Positions 1-7,688 of a DNA stretch of 9,575 nt are shown one piece after another. The stretch is taken from NCBI GenBank assembly GCA_030837445.1, contig JAUPKM010000220.1, positions 1-9,575 on the forward strand, read 5' to 3'. The notes under the pieces are model-generated. The model had not been told where the DNA came from. It saw nothing but the letters and a program-made list of their open reading frames with translations, and did not search any database. A program made the translations under genes and the position numbers. The stretch's first letter is position 1. Each line of letters opens with the position of its first letter. This DNA is from Actinomycetota bacterium (GTDB lineage: Bacteria; Actinomycetota; Actinomycetes; S36-B12; UBA10799).

Positions 1-108
1 CGAAACGTCGCGAATACCTGCCACGTCTCCCATCGTGGCCAACGCGCTGCAGCCGCCGGTCGGTGCCCCCCGGAACTGAGTTGCGTGTATACGTATATCG
101 TTGTGTCC
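1..108. other. Upstream region of argC, no assignable gene
   Basis: No gene can be named here. On the + strand, frame 2 is open from the window edge to a TGA at 77-79 (about 25 codons). This could be the tail of an upstream gene, but the residues match no family I recognise. The argC frame itself is also open back to base 1, so the start of argC is not fixed by an upstream stop. The last 25 bases before the ATG are clearly more A+T-rich than the surroundings and contain a palindrome, described separately, as expected for a control region. Confidence 0.4.
84..101. promoter_or_regulatory. Putative ARG box (ArgR operator) before argC
   Basis: The core TATACGTATA at 88-97 is a perfect 10-base palindrome. 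Read as an 18-base ARG box, TGTATA and TATATC are separated by two bases, which resembles the general ArgR/AhrC pattern of TGAATA-like half-sites facing each other. The left half fits well (5 of 6) and the right half poorly (3 of 6). The site lies 8 bases before the argC ATG, in the only A+T-rich patch of the region, where a repressor would block initiation. ArgR is encoded in the same operon, so autoregulation is plausible. The TATATC at 94-99 could also act as a -10 element. The assignment rests on position and symmetry only. Confidence 0.45.
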
Positions 109-1179
109 ATGAGTACTTCAGTCACCGGTCCGGGTGCATCGATCACGGCGGCGGTCGCGGGCGCCAGCGGGTATGCCGGCGGCGAACTGTTGCGACTGCT
201 GCTGGCTCACCCGGACATCGAGATCGGTCCATTGGCCGCGGCCGGCAAGGTCGGCAAGCAGGTCGCAGAGGTGCACCCGAACCTGACCCCGCTCGCGGAT
301 CAGGTGTTGGTGGCGGCTGATCCCGACACCCTCGCCACGGCCGATGTTGTATTCCTGGCACTACCTCACGGCGCCTCGGCGGCAATCGCGAGGGAGCTGC
401 CCGCCGATCTCCCGGTGGTCGATCTTGGGGCCGACTACCGACTTGCTGATGCCGCCGACTGGGCCGATTTCTACCCAGGGGAGCACGCAGGCGTCTGGAC
501 CTATGGGTTGCCGGAGTTACCCGGGGCCCGGGAACGGATCGCCGAGTCTGTCCGGGTGGCCAATCCGGGGTGCTACCCGACATCGGTGATTCTTGCGCTG
601 CACCCGTTGCTGGCGGCCGGACTGGTCGAACCCCTCGACGTCGTGGTGGTCGCGGCAAGCGGTACTTCAGGCGCGGGTCGGAGCCCGAGCGAGGCACTGC
701 TGGCAAGTGAGGTGTGCGGCTCGGTCGGGGCCTACAAGGCCGGCGGGGTCCATCAGCACACCCCGGAGATCTTGCAGGCCCTCAACTGGGCGGTGGCCGC
801 CGGGGAAGCTGACGGCGTGACGCTGTCGTTCACTCCGCTGCTGGCGCCGATGTCGCGCGGCATCCTGGCCACCTGCACCGCCCGGCTGACCCCGGGCACC
901 ACCACTGAGATGCTGCGGCAGTGCCTGCACGATGCCTACCTGGCTGAGCCATTTGTCTCACTTACGGCCGCAGGTCGCTGGCCGAGTAGTGGCTGGGTTG
1001 TCGGCGGAAACGGCGTTGCTATCCAGGCTGCTGCCGACGTGGCCGCGGGCCGGGCGGTGGTCGTCAGCGCCATCGACAATCTCGTCAAGGGTGCGGCAGG
1101 GCAGGCCCTGCAGAACGCCAATCTGATGCTGGGCCTGCCAGAGACGACCGGACTTACTGCGACAGGAGTTGCGCCATGA
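109..1179 (+). CDS. argC: N-acetyl-gamma-glutamyl-phosphate reductase
   Basis: ArgC reduces N-acetylglutamyl-5-phosphate to N-acetylglutamate 5-semialdehyde with NADPH, the third step of cytosolic arginine synthesis. With the ATG at 109 the protein has 356 residues, normal for the family. The nucleotide-binding motif GASGYAGGE is at residues 18-26. The catalytic cysteine is Cys155 in NPGCYPTS, and the conserved HQHTPE segment with the catalytic histidine starts at His215. The C-terminal stretch AIDNLVKGAAGQA is typical. An in-frame GTG at 85 would add eight residues and has a GGAA 9 bases upstream, but it overlaps the palindrome, so I prefer ATG 109, which has no clear Shine-Dalgarno sequence. 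The stop overlaps the argJ start by ATGA. It is first in the operon. Family assignment is secure; the start is less so. Confidence 0.95.
   Translation: MSTSVTGPGASITAAVAGASGYAGGELLRLLLAHPDIEIGPLAAAGKVGKQVAEVHPNLTPLADQVLVAADPDTLATADVVFLALPHGASAAIARELPADLPVVDLGADYRLADAADWADFYPGEHAGVWTYGLPELPGARERIAESVRVANPGCYPTSVILALHPLLAAGLVEPLDVVVVAASGTSGAGRSPSEALLASEVCGSVGAYKAGGVHQHTPEILQALNWAVAAGEADGVTLSFTPLLAPMSRGILATCTARLTPGTTTEMLRQCLHDAYLAEPFVSLTAAGRWPSSGWVVGGNGVAIQAAADVAAGRAVVVSAIDNLVKGAAGQALQNANLMLGLPETTGLTATGVAP
1164..1168 (+). promoter_or_regulatory. Ribosome binding site of argJ
   Basis: AGGAG lies 7 bases before the argJ ATG at 1176, inside the end of argC. It supports this start and efficient reinitiation after argC. 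Confidence 0.7.
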
Positions 1180-2327
1180 GTGTTACGGCTGCGGTTGGTT
1201 TTCGGGCTGCGGGAGTGGCGGCGGGGCTGAAGGCCTCCGGTCAGCCCGACGTCGCGCTGGTCGTCAATGACGGGCCGGAGTACGTGGCTGCGGGGGTGTT
1301 CACTGGTAACAGGGTTGTCGCCGCGCCAGTGCTGTGGAGCCGGGAAGTCGTGAAGACCGGCGCCCTGCGCGCGGTGGTGCTGAATTCCGGTGGCGCCAAC
1401 GCCTGCACCGGACCGTCCGGATTCGCCGACACCCATCACACCGCCGAACACGCCGCGCAGGTGCTCGGGCTGGCCCCGATCGATGTCGCTGTCTGCTCCA
1501 CCGGGCTTATCGGTATCCGGTTGGATCTGCCGGCGCTACTCGAGGGCGTCGATGCAGCCGCCGCGGCCCTGACGACCGACGGTGGTGCCGATGCCGCAGT
1601 CGCGATCATGACGACCGACAGCCACGCCAAGGAGGCAGTGGTCCGGGGTGATGGGGTGACGGTCGGCGGGATGGTCAAAGGGGCCGGCATGATCGCCCCC
1701 GGGATGGCCACCATGCTGGCCGTGCTCAGCACCGATGCGGTCGTCTCAGCGACCGCGGCGGCCCGGGTGCTCTCCTCGGCGGTGGCGCGCACATTCAACC
1801 GGATCGATTCCGACGGCTGCATGTCTACCAATGACACAGTGATCCTGATGGCCTCCGGCGCCTCCGGAATCACACTGGCCGAGGAAGAACTGGGCGCGAT
1901 GGTCCAGCGGGTCTGTCAGCAGCTGGCCCGGGACATCATCGGCGACGCTGAGGGTGCCAGCAAGGATGTCCGGATCGAGGTGAGCGGGGCGGCCTCGGAA
2001 GACGATGCCGTCGAGGTGGGCCGGGCGGTGGCGCGCAGCAATCTGTTCAAGTGCGCGATGTATGGTGAGGACCCCAACTGGGGCCGGATCGTGTCAGCGG
2101 TGGGAACCACTGCAGCAGCCTTCAGCCCGGACGAGTTGGGGGTGACCATCAACGGTGTGGAAGTCTGCCGCGATGGAGCGGCCCACGCAGACCCGGCCGC
2201 TGCGGATCTCTCCGACAGGCAGATCGACGTCAACATCGAGCTGCGGGCTGGCGACCAGACGGCGGTCATCTGGACCAATGACCTGACGGCGGCCTACGTT
2301 CACGAGAACTCGGCGTACGCGACATGA
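1176..2327 (+). CDS. argJ: Glutamate N-acetyltransferase (ornithine acetyltransferase)
   Basis: ArgJ moves the acetyl group from N-acetylornithine to glutamate, releasing ornithine and regenerating N-acetylglutamate (the cyclic acetyl pathway). Some members also use acetyl-CoA; the sequence does not tell which type this is. The 383-residue length is typical. The motif NSGGANACTG is at residues 70-79. The self-cleavage site is in KGAGMIAPGMATML, where Thr179 becomes the N-terminal nucleophile of the beta chain after autoproteolysis between Ala178 and Thr179. GEDPNWGR is at 297-304, and the protein ends in the family-typical ENSAYAT. It overlaps argC and argB by 4 bases each, which indicates translational coupling. 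No missing residues or frame breaks were seen. Confidence 0.96.
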   Translation: MSVTAAVGFRAAGVAAGLKASGQPDVALVVNDGPEYVAAGVFTGNRVVAAPVLWSREVVKTGALRAVVLNSGGANACTGPSGFADTHHTAEHAAQVLGLAPIDVAVCSTGLIGIRLDLPALLEGVDAAAAALTTDGGADAAVAIMTTDSHAKEAVVRGDGVTVGGMVKGAGMIAPGMATMLAVLSTDAVVSATAAARVLSSAVARTFNRIDSDGCMSTNDTVILMASGASGITLAEEELGAMVQRVCQQLARDIIGDAEGASKDVRIEVSGAASEDDAVEVGRAVARSNLFKCAMYGEDPNWGRIVSAVGTTAAAFSPDELGVTINGVEVCRDGAAHADPAAADLSDRQIDVNIELRAGDQTAVIWTNDLTAAYVHENSAYAT

Positions 2328-3271
2328 CCAGCCCAGTGCCCGAGACCAGCACAGTCGTGCTGACTGCGCGCGGGTCCGACTGGCAGGCGGCAGAGACGTT
2401 CGCCGCGGCGACCCCTTGGCTCCTTGAGCACCGCGGCGCGACCGTGGTGGTCAAGTACGGCGGTAATGCGATGACCGATCCGACGTTGCAGGAGTCCTTC
2501 GCCTCCGATGTGCTGTTTCTGAAGCTGGCCGGGTTGCGGCCGGTGGTGGTGCACGGCGGCGGTCCGCAGATCTCCGGGATGCTGGATGCCCTCGGGATCG
2601 AGTCGGAGTTCCGCGGCGGCTATCGGGTCACCACCCCGGAGGCGATGGACATCGTCCGGATGGTCCTCACCGGCGGCGTGCAGCGGCAATTGGTGAGCCT
2701 GATCAACCGGCACGGACCGTTCGCGGTCGGGATGTCCGGTGAGGACGCCAACCTGTTCACCGCGCAGCGCAGGATGGCGGTGGTGGACGGCGAATCGGTG
2801 GATATCGGCCAGGTCGGCGATATCGTCGCTGTCCGTCCTGACCTGGTGACGTCACTGTTGGCCGATGGCATCATCCCGGTGGTCTCCTCCGTCGCCCGAG
2901 GGGAGGAGGGGGACACCTACAACATCAATGCCGATGCCGCCGCGGCCGAGCTCGCGCTGGCGCTGGGCGCGAAGAAGCTCATCATGCTGACCGATGTCCC
3001 CGGGATGTTTCGGAGTTGGCCGGATGACCTGACGGTGGTGCCGGTGATCACTGTCGAGGTACTTCGCGGCCTGCTGCCGGACCTCACCAGTGGAATGATT
3101 CCGAAGATGGCCGCCTGCGTGCAGGCCGTCGCGGGTGGAGTCACTCGGGCGCACGTGATCGATGGCCGGGCCCCGCACTCGATGCTGGTGGAGGTGTTCA
3201 CCGATGCCGGTGTCGGCACCATGGTGATCGCTGACGACGACCCCGCTGCCGGTCAGGGTTGGCAGCCGTGA
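2324..3271 (+). CDS. argB: Acetylglutamate kinase
   Basis: ArgB phosphorylates N-acetylglutamate with ATP, usually the feedback-controlled step of the cyclic pathway. This is an amino acid kinase fold of 315 residues, about 20 longer than the mycobacterial protein, with the extra length mostly at the N-terminus. VVVKYGGNAM has the ATP-contacting lysine at Lys44, HGGGPQI (77-83) binds phosphates and substrate, FRGGYRVT is at 96-103, NINAD at 200-204, and Lys261 in GMIPKM contacts ATP. An N-terminal helix ending in PWL and a C-terminal HSMLVEVFTDAGVGT segment resemble the arginine-inhibited hexameric kinases, so arginine inhibition is likely (inference). The ATG overlaps the argJ stop by ATGA; no strong Shine-Dalgarno sequence is visible, consistent with coupling. 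No other ATG lies before the conserved core. Confidence 0.96.
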   Translation: MTSPVPETSTVVLTARGSDWQAAETFAAATPWLLEHRGATVVVKYGGNAMTDPTLQESFASDVLFLKLAGLRPVVVHGGGPQISGMLDALGIESEFRGGYRVTTPEAMDIVRMVLTGGVQRQLVSLINRHGPFAVGMSGEDANLFTAQRRMAVVDGESVDIGQVGDIVAVRPDLVTSLLADGIIPVVSSVARGEEGDTYNINADAAAAELALALGAKKLIMLTDVPGMFRSWPDDLTVVPVITVEVLRGLLPDLTSGMIPKMAACVQAVAGGVTRAHVIDGRAPHSMLVEVFTDAGVGTMVIADDDPAAGQGWQP

Positions 3272-4479
3272 CCGCGCCGAGCAGCAATGCCGAAGGCCGT
3301 CTCAGATGGTCGGCGTCGCTGATGAACAACTACGGCACGCCGCCGTTCACCCTTGTCGCCGGTCGGGGGGCCACCGTCGTGGACGCCGACGGAAACGAGT
3401 ACCTCGACCTGCTTGCAGGGATCGCGGTGAACTGCCTCGGCCACGCACATCCGGCGGTGATCGCTGCGGTCACCTCGCAGTTGTCGACGCTGGGCCACAC
3501 CAGCAACCTCTCAGCCACGCCGCCGACCATCGCGCTCGCGGAGCGACTGCTGGAGTTGGCCGGTCGAGACGGCAAGGTGTTCTTCGGCAACAGCGGTGCG
3601 GAGGCCAACGAGGCCGCCTTCAAGATCGGTCGGCTGACCGGGCGAGGCGGATATGTGGCGGCCGCCGGCGGATTCCATGGCAGGACCATGGGTGCGCTCG
3701 CACTGACCGGTCAACCCGCCAAGCAAGCGCCGTTCGAACCCCTGCCGCCGTCGGTGTCGTTCGTACCCTTCGGCGACAGCGAAGCGTTGGCCGCCGCCGT
3801 GTCTGAACAGACGGCGGCGGTTGTGCTGGAGCCTGTGCAGGGCGAGGGTGGCGTGATCCCCGCGCCGCCGGGCTATCTCGCGGCGGCCGGCCGCATTGCC
3901 CAGGCGGCCGGGGCGCTGCTGGTCCTCGACGAGGTGCAGACCGGGGTCGGCCGTACGGGGGAGTGGTTCGCTCACACCGCGGACGGCGCGCAGCCCGACA
4001 TCGTCACGCTGGCCAAGGGGCTTGGCGGCGGGCTGCCGGTCGGGGCGACAATCGCGTTCGGCGACGCAGCTGGGCTGCTGGGACCTGGCAGTCATGGATC
4101 CACCTTCGGCGGCAACCCGGTGTCCTGTGCCGCAGCCCTCGCGGTGCTCGACACCATCGAGTCCGACTGCCTGCTCGCCAGAGCGACGCAACTCGGCGAT
4201 CGACTCCAGCGCGAACTGGCGACCCTGCCGGGGGTCGACTCGGTCCGTGGTCGAGGCCTGTTGCTAGGGGTGGTGCTGACCCCGGGGCTGCCCGCGGCCG
4301 CAGTGGAGGTGGCCGCCCGACAGCAGGGGCTGCTGGTGAACGCGGTGGCCCGCGAGGTCATCAGGTTGGCGCCGCCATTGGTGCTGACCGATGACGAGGC
4401 GGACCGGGCGATTCAGGGGTTGGCGGACGCCATCGCCGAGGTTGCGGCCGCCACAGTGACCGCATTGGATCCGACATGA
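3268..4479 (+). CDS. argD: Acetylornithine aminotransferase
   Basis: ArgD is a pyridoxal phosphate enzyme that converts N-acetylglutamate semialdehyde and glutamate to N-acetylornithine and 2-oxoglutarate. I chose the GTG at 3268 because it overlaps the argB stop as GTGA, like the other junctions, with an AGGG 9 bases upstream; a TTG at 3259 is a weaker choice. The product has 403 residues, a usual length for fold type I class III aminotransferases. SGAEANE (109-115) binds the cofactor phosphate, GGFHGRTMG is conserved, Asp221 in LVLDEVQTGVGRTG pairs with the pyridine nitrogen, and Lys250 in TLAKGLGGG forms the Schiff base. HGSTFGGNP is also present. Related ornithine or succinylornithine aminotransferases are possible in principle, but the operon context settles the role. 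Its stop overlaps argR directly; no argF intervenes. Confidence 0.95.
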   Translation: MTAPSSNAEGRLRWSASLMNNYGTPPFTLVAGRGATVVDADGNEYLDLLAGIAVNCLGHAHPAVIAAVTSQLSTLGHTSNLSATPPTIALAERLLELAGRDGKVFFGNSGAEANEAAFKIGRLTGRGGYVAAAGGFHGRTMGALALTGQPAKQAPFEPLPPSVSFVPFGDSEALAAAVSEQTAAVVLEPVQGEGGVIPAPPGYLAAAGRIAQAAGALLVLDEVQTGVGRTGEWFAHTADGAQPDIVTLAKGLGGGLPVGATIAFGDAAGLLGPGSHGSTFGGNPVSCAAALAVLDTIESDCLLARATQLGDRLQRELATLPGVDSVRGRGLLLGVVLTPGLPAAAVEVAARQQGLLVNAVAREVIRLAPPLVLTDDEADRAIQGLADAIAEVAAATVTALDPT

Positions 4480-4979
4480 CCAGCGCCCGGACCCACGTTG
4501 CCCGCCGACAGCGGATCGTCGAACTGCTCGCCCGGCGACCAGTCGGGTCGCAGGCCGCACTGCAGGAACTGCTGGCCGACGACGGCTTCGAGGTGACCCA
4601 GGCGACCGTGTCTCGCGACCTGGATGAACTGGGTGCGGTGAAGGTCGACGACGGTGAGTCAGGCGCCGTATACGCAGTCCCGGCCGAGGGTGGTGACCCG
4701 GCCCCGCAACGACCGGAGTCGGTGTCGGCCGGCCGATCCAGGCTGGCTCGCCTGCTCGCAGAGGTGCTGGTGTCGGCCGACGCATCGGCAAACATCGCGG
4801 TGTTGCGGACACCACCCGGGGCGGCGCAGTTCTTGGCCTCCGCGATTGACCGAACGGTCTTGCCCGATGTCATCGGCTGCGTTGCCGGTGACGACACGGT
4901 GCTGCTGGTGAGCCGTCTGCCCGACGGCGCGCAAGTAGTTGCCACCGAACTGCTCGCGTTGGCGGGTGGTAGACGATGA
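4476..4979 (+). CDS. argR: Arginine repressor ArgR
   Basis: ArgR is a hexameric, arginine-sensing transcription regulator that represses arginine synthesis genes. The protein has 167 residues, typical for actinobacteria. The N-terminal winged helix-turn-helix spans about residues 8-68, with the recognition helix in TQATVSRDLDELG (41-53). The C-terminal oligomerisation and arginine-binding domain spans about 87-163 and holds RTPPGAAQFL (111-120) and GCVAGDDT (134-141), whose Asp pair contacts arginine at the trimer interface in known structures. A Gly/Pro-rich linker at about 70-85 joins the domains. The ATG overlaps the argD stop by ATGA. Being inside the operon, it probably controls its own synthesis, possibly through the site before argC. 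Thirty-four bases separate it from argG. Confidence 0.95.
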   Translation: MTSARTHVARRQRIVELLARRPVGSQAALQELLADDGFEVTQATVSRDLDELGAVKVDDGESGAVYAVPAEGGDPAPQRPESVSAGRSRLARLLAEVLVSADASANIAVLRTPPGAAQFLASAIDRTVLPDVIGCVAGDDTVLLVSRLPDGAQVVATELLALAGGRR

Positions 4980-5001
4980 TGCCAACTGGTATCACGACGA
5001 C

Positions 5002-5006
5002 AGGAG
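5002..5006 (+). promoter_or_regulatory. Ribosome binding site that fixes the argG start
   Basis: AGGAG lies 7 bases before the GTG at 5014. It decides in favour of this start over an in-frame ATG at 4939 inside argR, which would add 25 non-conserved residues. Confidence 0.8.
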
Positions 5007-5013
5007 AACAACA

Positions 5014-6225
5014 GTGAGCGAGCGTGTAGTCCTGGCCTATTCGGGAGGCCTCGACACCTCCGTGGCGATCGAGTGGATCAAGGAGGAGACCGGTGCCGAG
5101 GTGATCGCCGTGGCTGCGGACGTGGGCCAGGGTGGCGAGGATCTGGAGGTCATCCGGGAGCGAGCGTTGGCGTGCGGGGCAGTGGAGGCGGAGGTGGCTG
5201 ACGCGCGGGATGAGTTCGCCGACGGCTACTGCCTGCCCGCGCTGAAAGCGGACGCGCTCTACATGGATTCCTACCCGCTGGTCTCGGCACTCTCCCGACC
5301 GGTGATCGTCAAGCACCTGGTGGCGGCCGCCCGCAAACACGACGCGAGCATCGTGGCGCACGGGTGCACCGGCAAGGGCAACGACCAGGTGCGGTTCGAG
5401 GTCGGGATCGGCGCGCTCGCCCCGGACCTGCGGTGCATCGCACCGGTGCGCGACTATGCGATGACGCGCGACCGCGCAATTGAGTTCGCAGAGAGCCGGG
5501 ATCTGCCGATCGACGTGAACAAGAAGTCGCCCTACTCGATCGATCAGAACGTCTGGGGCCGGGCGGTCGAGACCGGTTTCCTGGAGGACATCTGGAACGG
5601 TCCGATCGAGGACGTCTACTCGTACACCTCGGATCCGGCGGTGCCGCGGCCCGCCGATGAGGTGGTAATCACCTTCGTCGCTGGCGAACCGGTGGCTATC
5701 GATGGTCGCCCGTTGACGATGCTGGCGATCATCGAGGAGTTGAACACTCGCGCGGGCGCCCAGGGCGTTGGCCGGCTGGATCTGGTGGAGGACCGGCTGG
5801 TCGGGATCAAGAGCCGCGAGGTGTACGAGGCCCCGGGCGCGATGGCGCTGATCGCTGCCCACCGGGAGCTCGGCCGCGTCACGATCGAGCGCGATCTGGC
5901 CAGGTTCACCACCGGTGTCTCCCAGCGCTGGGCGGAGCTGGTCTATGACGGACTCTGGTTCAGCCCGCTGAAGTACGCCCTCGACGCCTTCCTGGCAGAG
6001 GTCAATTCGACCATAACCGGCGACATCCGGATGACCCTGCACGGCGGTCGGGCGGTCGTCACCGGACGACGCTCGGAGGAGTCCCTCTACGACTACAACC
6101 TGGCGACCTACGACACAGGCGACACCTTCGATCAGTCCCTGGCCAAGGGATTCATCGAGCTGTGGGGAATGCCCAGCAAGTTGGCCGCGACGAGGGAGCA
6201 GCAGTCCCAGCAGGTTCGTTCGTGA
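5014..6225 (+). CDS. argG: Argininosuccinate synthase
   Basis: ArgG joins citrulline and aspartate into argininosuccinate using ATP, through a citrullyl-AMP intermediate. The start is the GTG at 5014, just after a strong Shine-Dalgarno sequence, giving 403 residues, close to the roughly 400 usual for the family. The N-type ATP pyrophosphatase P-loop AYSGGLDTS lies at residues 8-16, directly at the N-terminus as expected. HGCTGKGNDQVRFE begins at His116 and contacts aspartate and citrulline. The segments SPYSIDQNVWGRAVE and GVGRLDLVEDRLVGIKSREVYE are family hallmarks. It is preceded by a 34-base gap after argR, the widest within the arg cluster, and its stop overlaps argH as GTGA. I saw no ARG-box-like symmetry in the gap, so it is probably co-transcribed with the upstream genes. 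Confidence 0.97.
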   Translation: MSERVVLAYSGGLDTSVAIEWIKEETGAEVIAVAADVGQGGEDLEVIRERALACGAVEAEVADARDEFADGYCLPALKADALYMDSYPLVSALSRPVIVKHLVAAARKHDASIVAHGCTGKGNDQVRFEVGIGALAPDLRCIAPVRDYAMTRDRAIEFAESRDLPIDVNKKSPYSIDQNVWGRAVETGFLEDIWNGPIEDVYSYTSDPAVPRPADEVVITFVAGEPVAIDGRPLTMLAIIEELNTRAGAQGVGRLDLVEDRLVGIKSREVYEAPGAMALIAAHRELGRVTIERDLARFTTGVSQRWAELVYDGLWFSPLKYALDAFLAEVNSTITGDIRMTLHGGRAVVTGRRSEESLYDYNLATYDTGDTFDQSLAKGFIELWGMPSKLAATREQQSQQVRS

Positions 6226-7676
6226 CGCCGGCTGAGCCACCTCCGGCAACCGGCGGACCGACCAGGCTATGGGGGGGGCGGTTCGGTTCCGGACCTTCGC
6301 CGGAACTGGAGGCACTGTCGTTGAGCGTCCAGTTCGACTGGCGACTGGCGCCGTACGACTTGGCCCAGACCCGGGCTCACGCGAACGTGCTCCGGTCGGC
6401 GGGCCTCCTCGACCCGGCTGAACACACAGCAGTACTCGCGGCGATTGAGTCCCTGGCCGAGGACGTCGGCTCGGGCGCGTTCCGGGCCACCCAGGCAGAC
6501 GAGGATGTGCATACCGCGATCGAGCGCGGGTTGTTGGAAAGGCTCGGCCCCCTCGGCGGGAAGCTGCGCGCCGGACGCTCCCGAAATGACCAGGTGGCCT
6601 GCGATTTCCGGTTGTACCTTCGGTCAGCCGGTGACCGGGTGGACGCTGCCCTGCTGGAACTTCAGTTGGCGCTGCTGGCGCAGGCGCAGGCGCACGTCGC
6701 TGACCCGTCCCCTGGTTTCACGCATCTGCAACACGCCCAACCAGTGTCGTTCGGGCACGAACTCGGCAAACACGTGCACGCTCTCCAACGGGACCGCGAG
6801 CGGCTTGCGGATTGGCGTGCGCGCGCCAACGTCAGTCCGCTGGGTTCCGGCGCGTTGGCGGGATCCGCATTACCGCTGGATCCCGATGCGGTGGCCGCCG
6901 AACTTGGCTTCGATCGAGCTGCGGAGAACTCCATCGACGCGGTCAGCGACCGTGATTTCGTCGCCGAGTTCCTGTTCGTGGCGGCCTTGGTGGGGGTTCA
7001 CCTCTCCCGGTTGGGGGAGGAGGTCGTGCTGATGACCTCTCGCGAGTTCGGCTGGGCGCGACTGCACGACTCGTGGTCCACCGGATCTTCGATCATGCCG
7101 CAGAAGAAGAACCCCGATATCGCAGAACTGGCCCGCGGCAAGTCTGGCCGATTGGTCGGCAATCTGACTGCCATCCTGGTCACCCTCAAGGGTCTCGGAT
7201 TCGCCTACAACCGTGATCTGCAGGAGGACAAGGAGCCGGTGTTCGACAGTGTCGACACGCTGCTGCTGGTGCTGCCTGCCGTGGCCGGGATGATAGCCAC
7301 GCTGGAGTTCGATACCGAACGGATGGCCGCTGCAGCGCCGGAGGGCTTCGCCCTGGCGACCGAGATTGCGGACTGGCTGGTGGTCCGGGGGGTGCCGTTC
7401 AGAGATGCCCACGAGATCTCCGGGGCGTGTGTGGCCGCCGCCGAGGCCCGCGGGGTGGAACTGTGGGATCTCACCGATGCCGAACTGGCGGGAATCTCGG
7501 AGGCGCTGGACCCCGATGTCCGGGCCGTGTTGAGCACCTCCGGGGCGTTGGCAGGCCGGTCGCGGCCGGGGGGTACCGCCCCGGTCCGGGTGGCCGAGCA
7601 ACTGGTGGCGGCCGAAGCGGCGGCCAGAGGACTCCGACGTGGCTCAGTCGATGACCGCGTCGATGAGGAGCGCTGA
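6222..7676 (+). CDS. argH: Argininosuccinate lyase
   Basis: ArgH cleaves argininosuccinate to arginine and fumarate, the last step of the pathway. I chose the GTG at 6222, which overlaps the argG stop as GTGA and has an AGG 7 bases upstream; a GTG at 6162 would run deep into argG. The product has 484 residues, slightly above the common 460-475. It belongs to the fumarase/aspartase superfamily: LWGGRF near the N-terminus (from residue 16), GRSRNDQ at 118-124, THLQHAQP with conserved His168, and the signature loop GSSIMPQKKNP at 288-298, where a serine (289 or 290) is the catalytic acid/base. The codons for WGG contain a run of eight G residues (6271-6278). It is followed after 12 bases by tyrS. 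Confidence 0.97.
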   Translation: MTPAEPPPATGGPTRLWGGRFGSGPSPELEALSLSVQFDWRLAPYDLAQTRAHANVLRSAGLLDPAEHTAVLAAIESLAEDVGSGAFRATQADEDVHTAIERGLLERLGPLGGKLRAGRSRNDQVACDFRLYLRSAGDRVDAALLELQLALLAQAQAHVADPSPGFTHLQHAQPVSFGHELGKHVHALQRDRERLADWRARANVSPLGSGALAGSALPLDPDAVAAELGFDRAAENSIDAVSDRDFVAEFLFVAALVGVHLSRLGEEVVLMTSREFGWARLHDSWSTGSSIMPQKKNPDIAELARGKSGRLVGNLTAILVTLKGLGFAYNRDLQEDKEPVFDSVDTLLLVLPAVAGMIATLEFDTERMAAAAPEGFALATEIADWLVVRGVPFRDAHEISGACVAAAEARGVELWDLTDAELAGISEALDPDVRAVLSTSGALAGRSRPGGTAPVRVAEQLVAAEAAARGLRRGSVDDRVDEER

Positions 7677-7688
7677 CACTATTGGGCC

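Noticed and set aside
2..79. An open frame of 25 codons ending in TGA before argC
   Set aside because: It might be the end of an upstream gene such as pheT, but the residues do not look like a PheT C-terminus and the stretch is too short to call.
936..1451. A 171-codon - strand frame across the argC-argJ junction
   Set aside because: It crosses two securely identified genes, has atypical composition and no recognisable motif.
3511..4191. A 226-codon - strand frame opposite argD
   Set aside because: It is a shadow frame in GC-rich DNA, Arg/Gly-rich and without recognisable domains, while argD is intact with all catalytic residues.
4980..5013. A second promoter or ARG box between argR and argG
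   Set aside because: The 34-base gap shows no palindrome or convincing -35/-10 pair; only the Shine-Dalgarno sequence is supported.
4870..6315. A 481-codon open frame on the - strand opposite argG
   Set aside because: It is the shadow of a highly conserved argG frame in GC-rich DNA; its product is rich in Arg, His, Asp and Gly and low in complexity, and shows no domain I recognise. Long antisense frames over argG are expected in such genomes.
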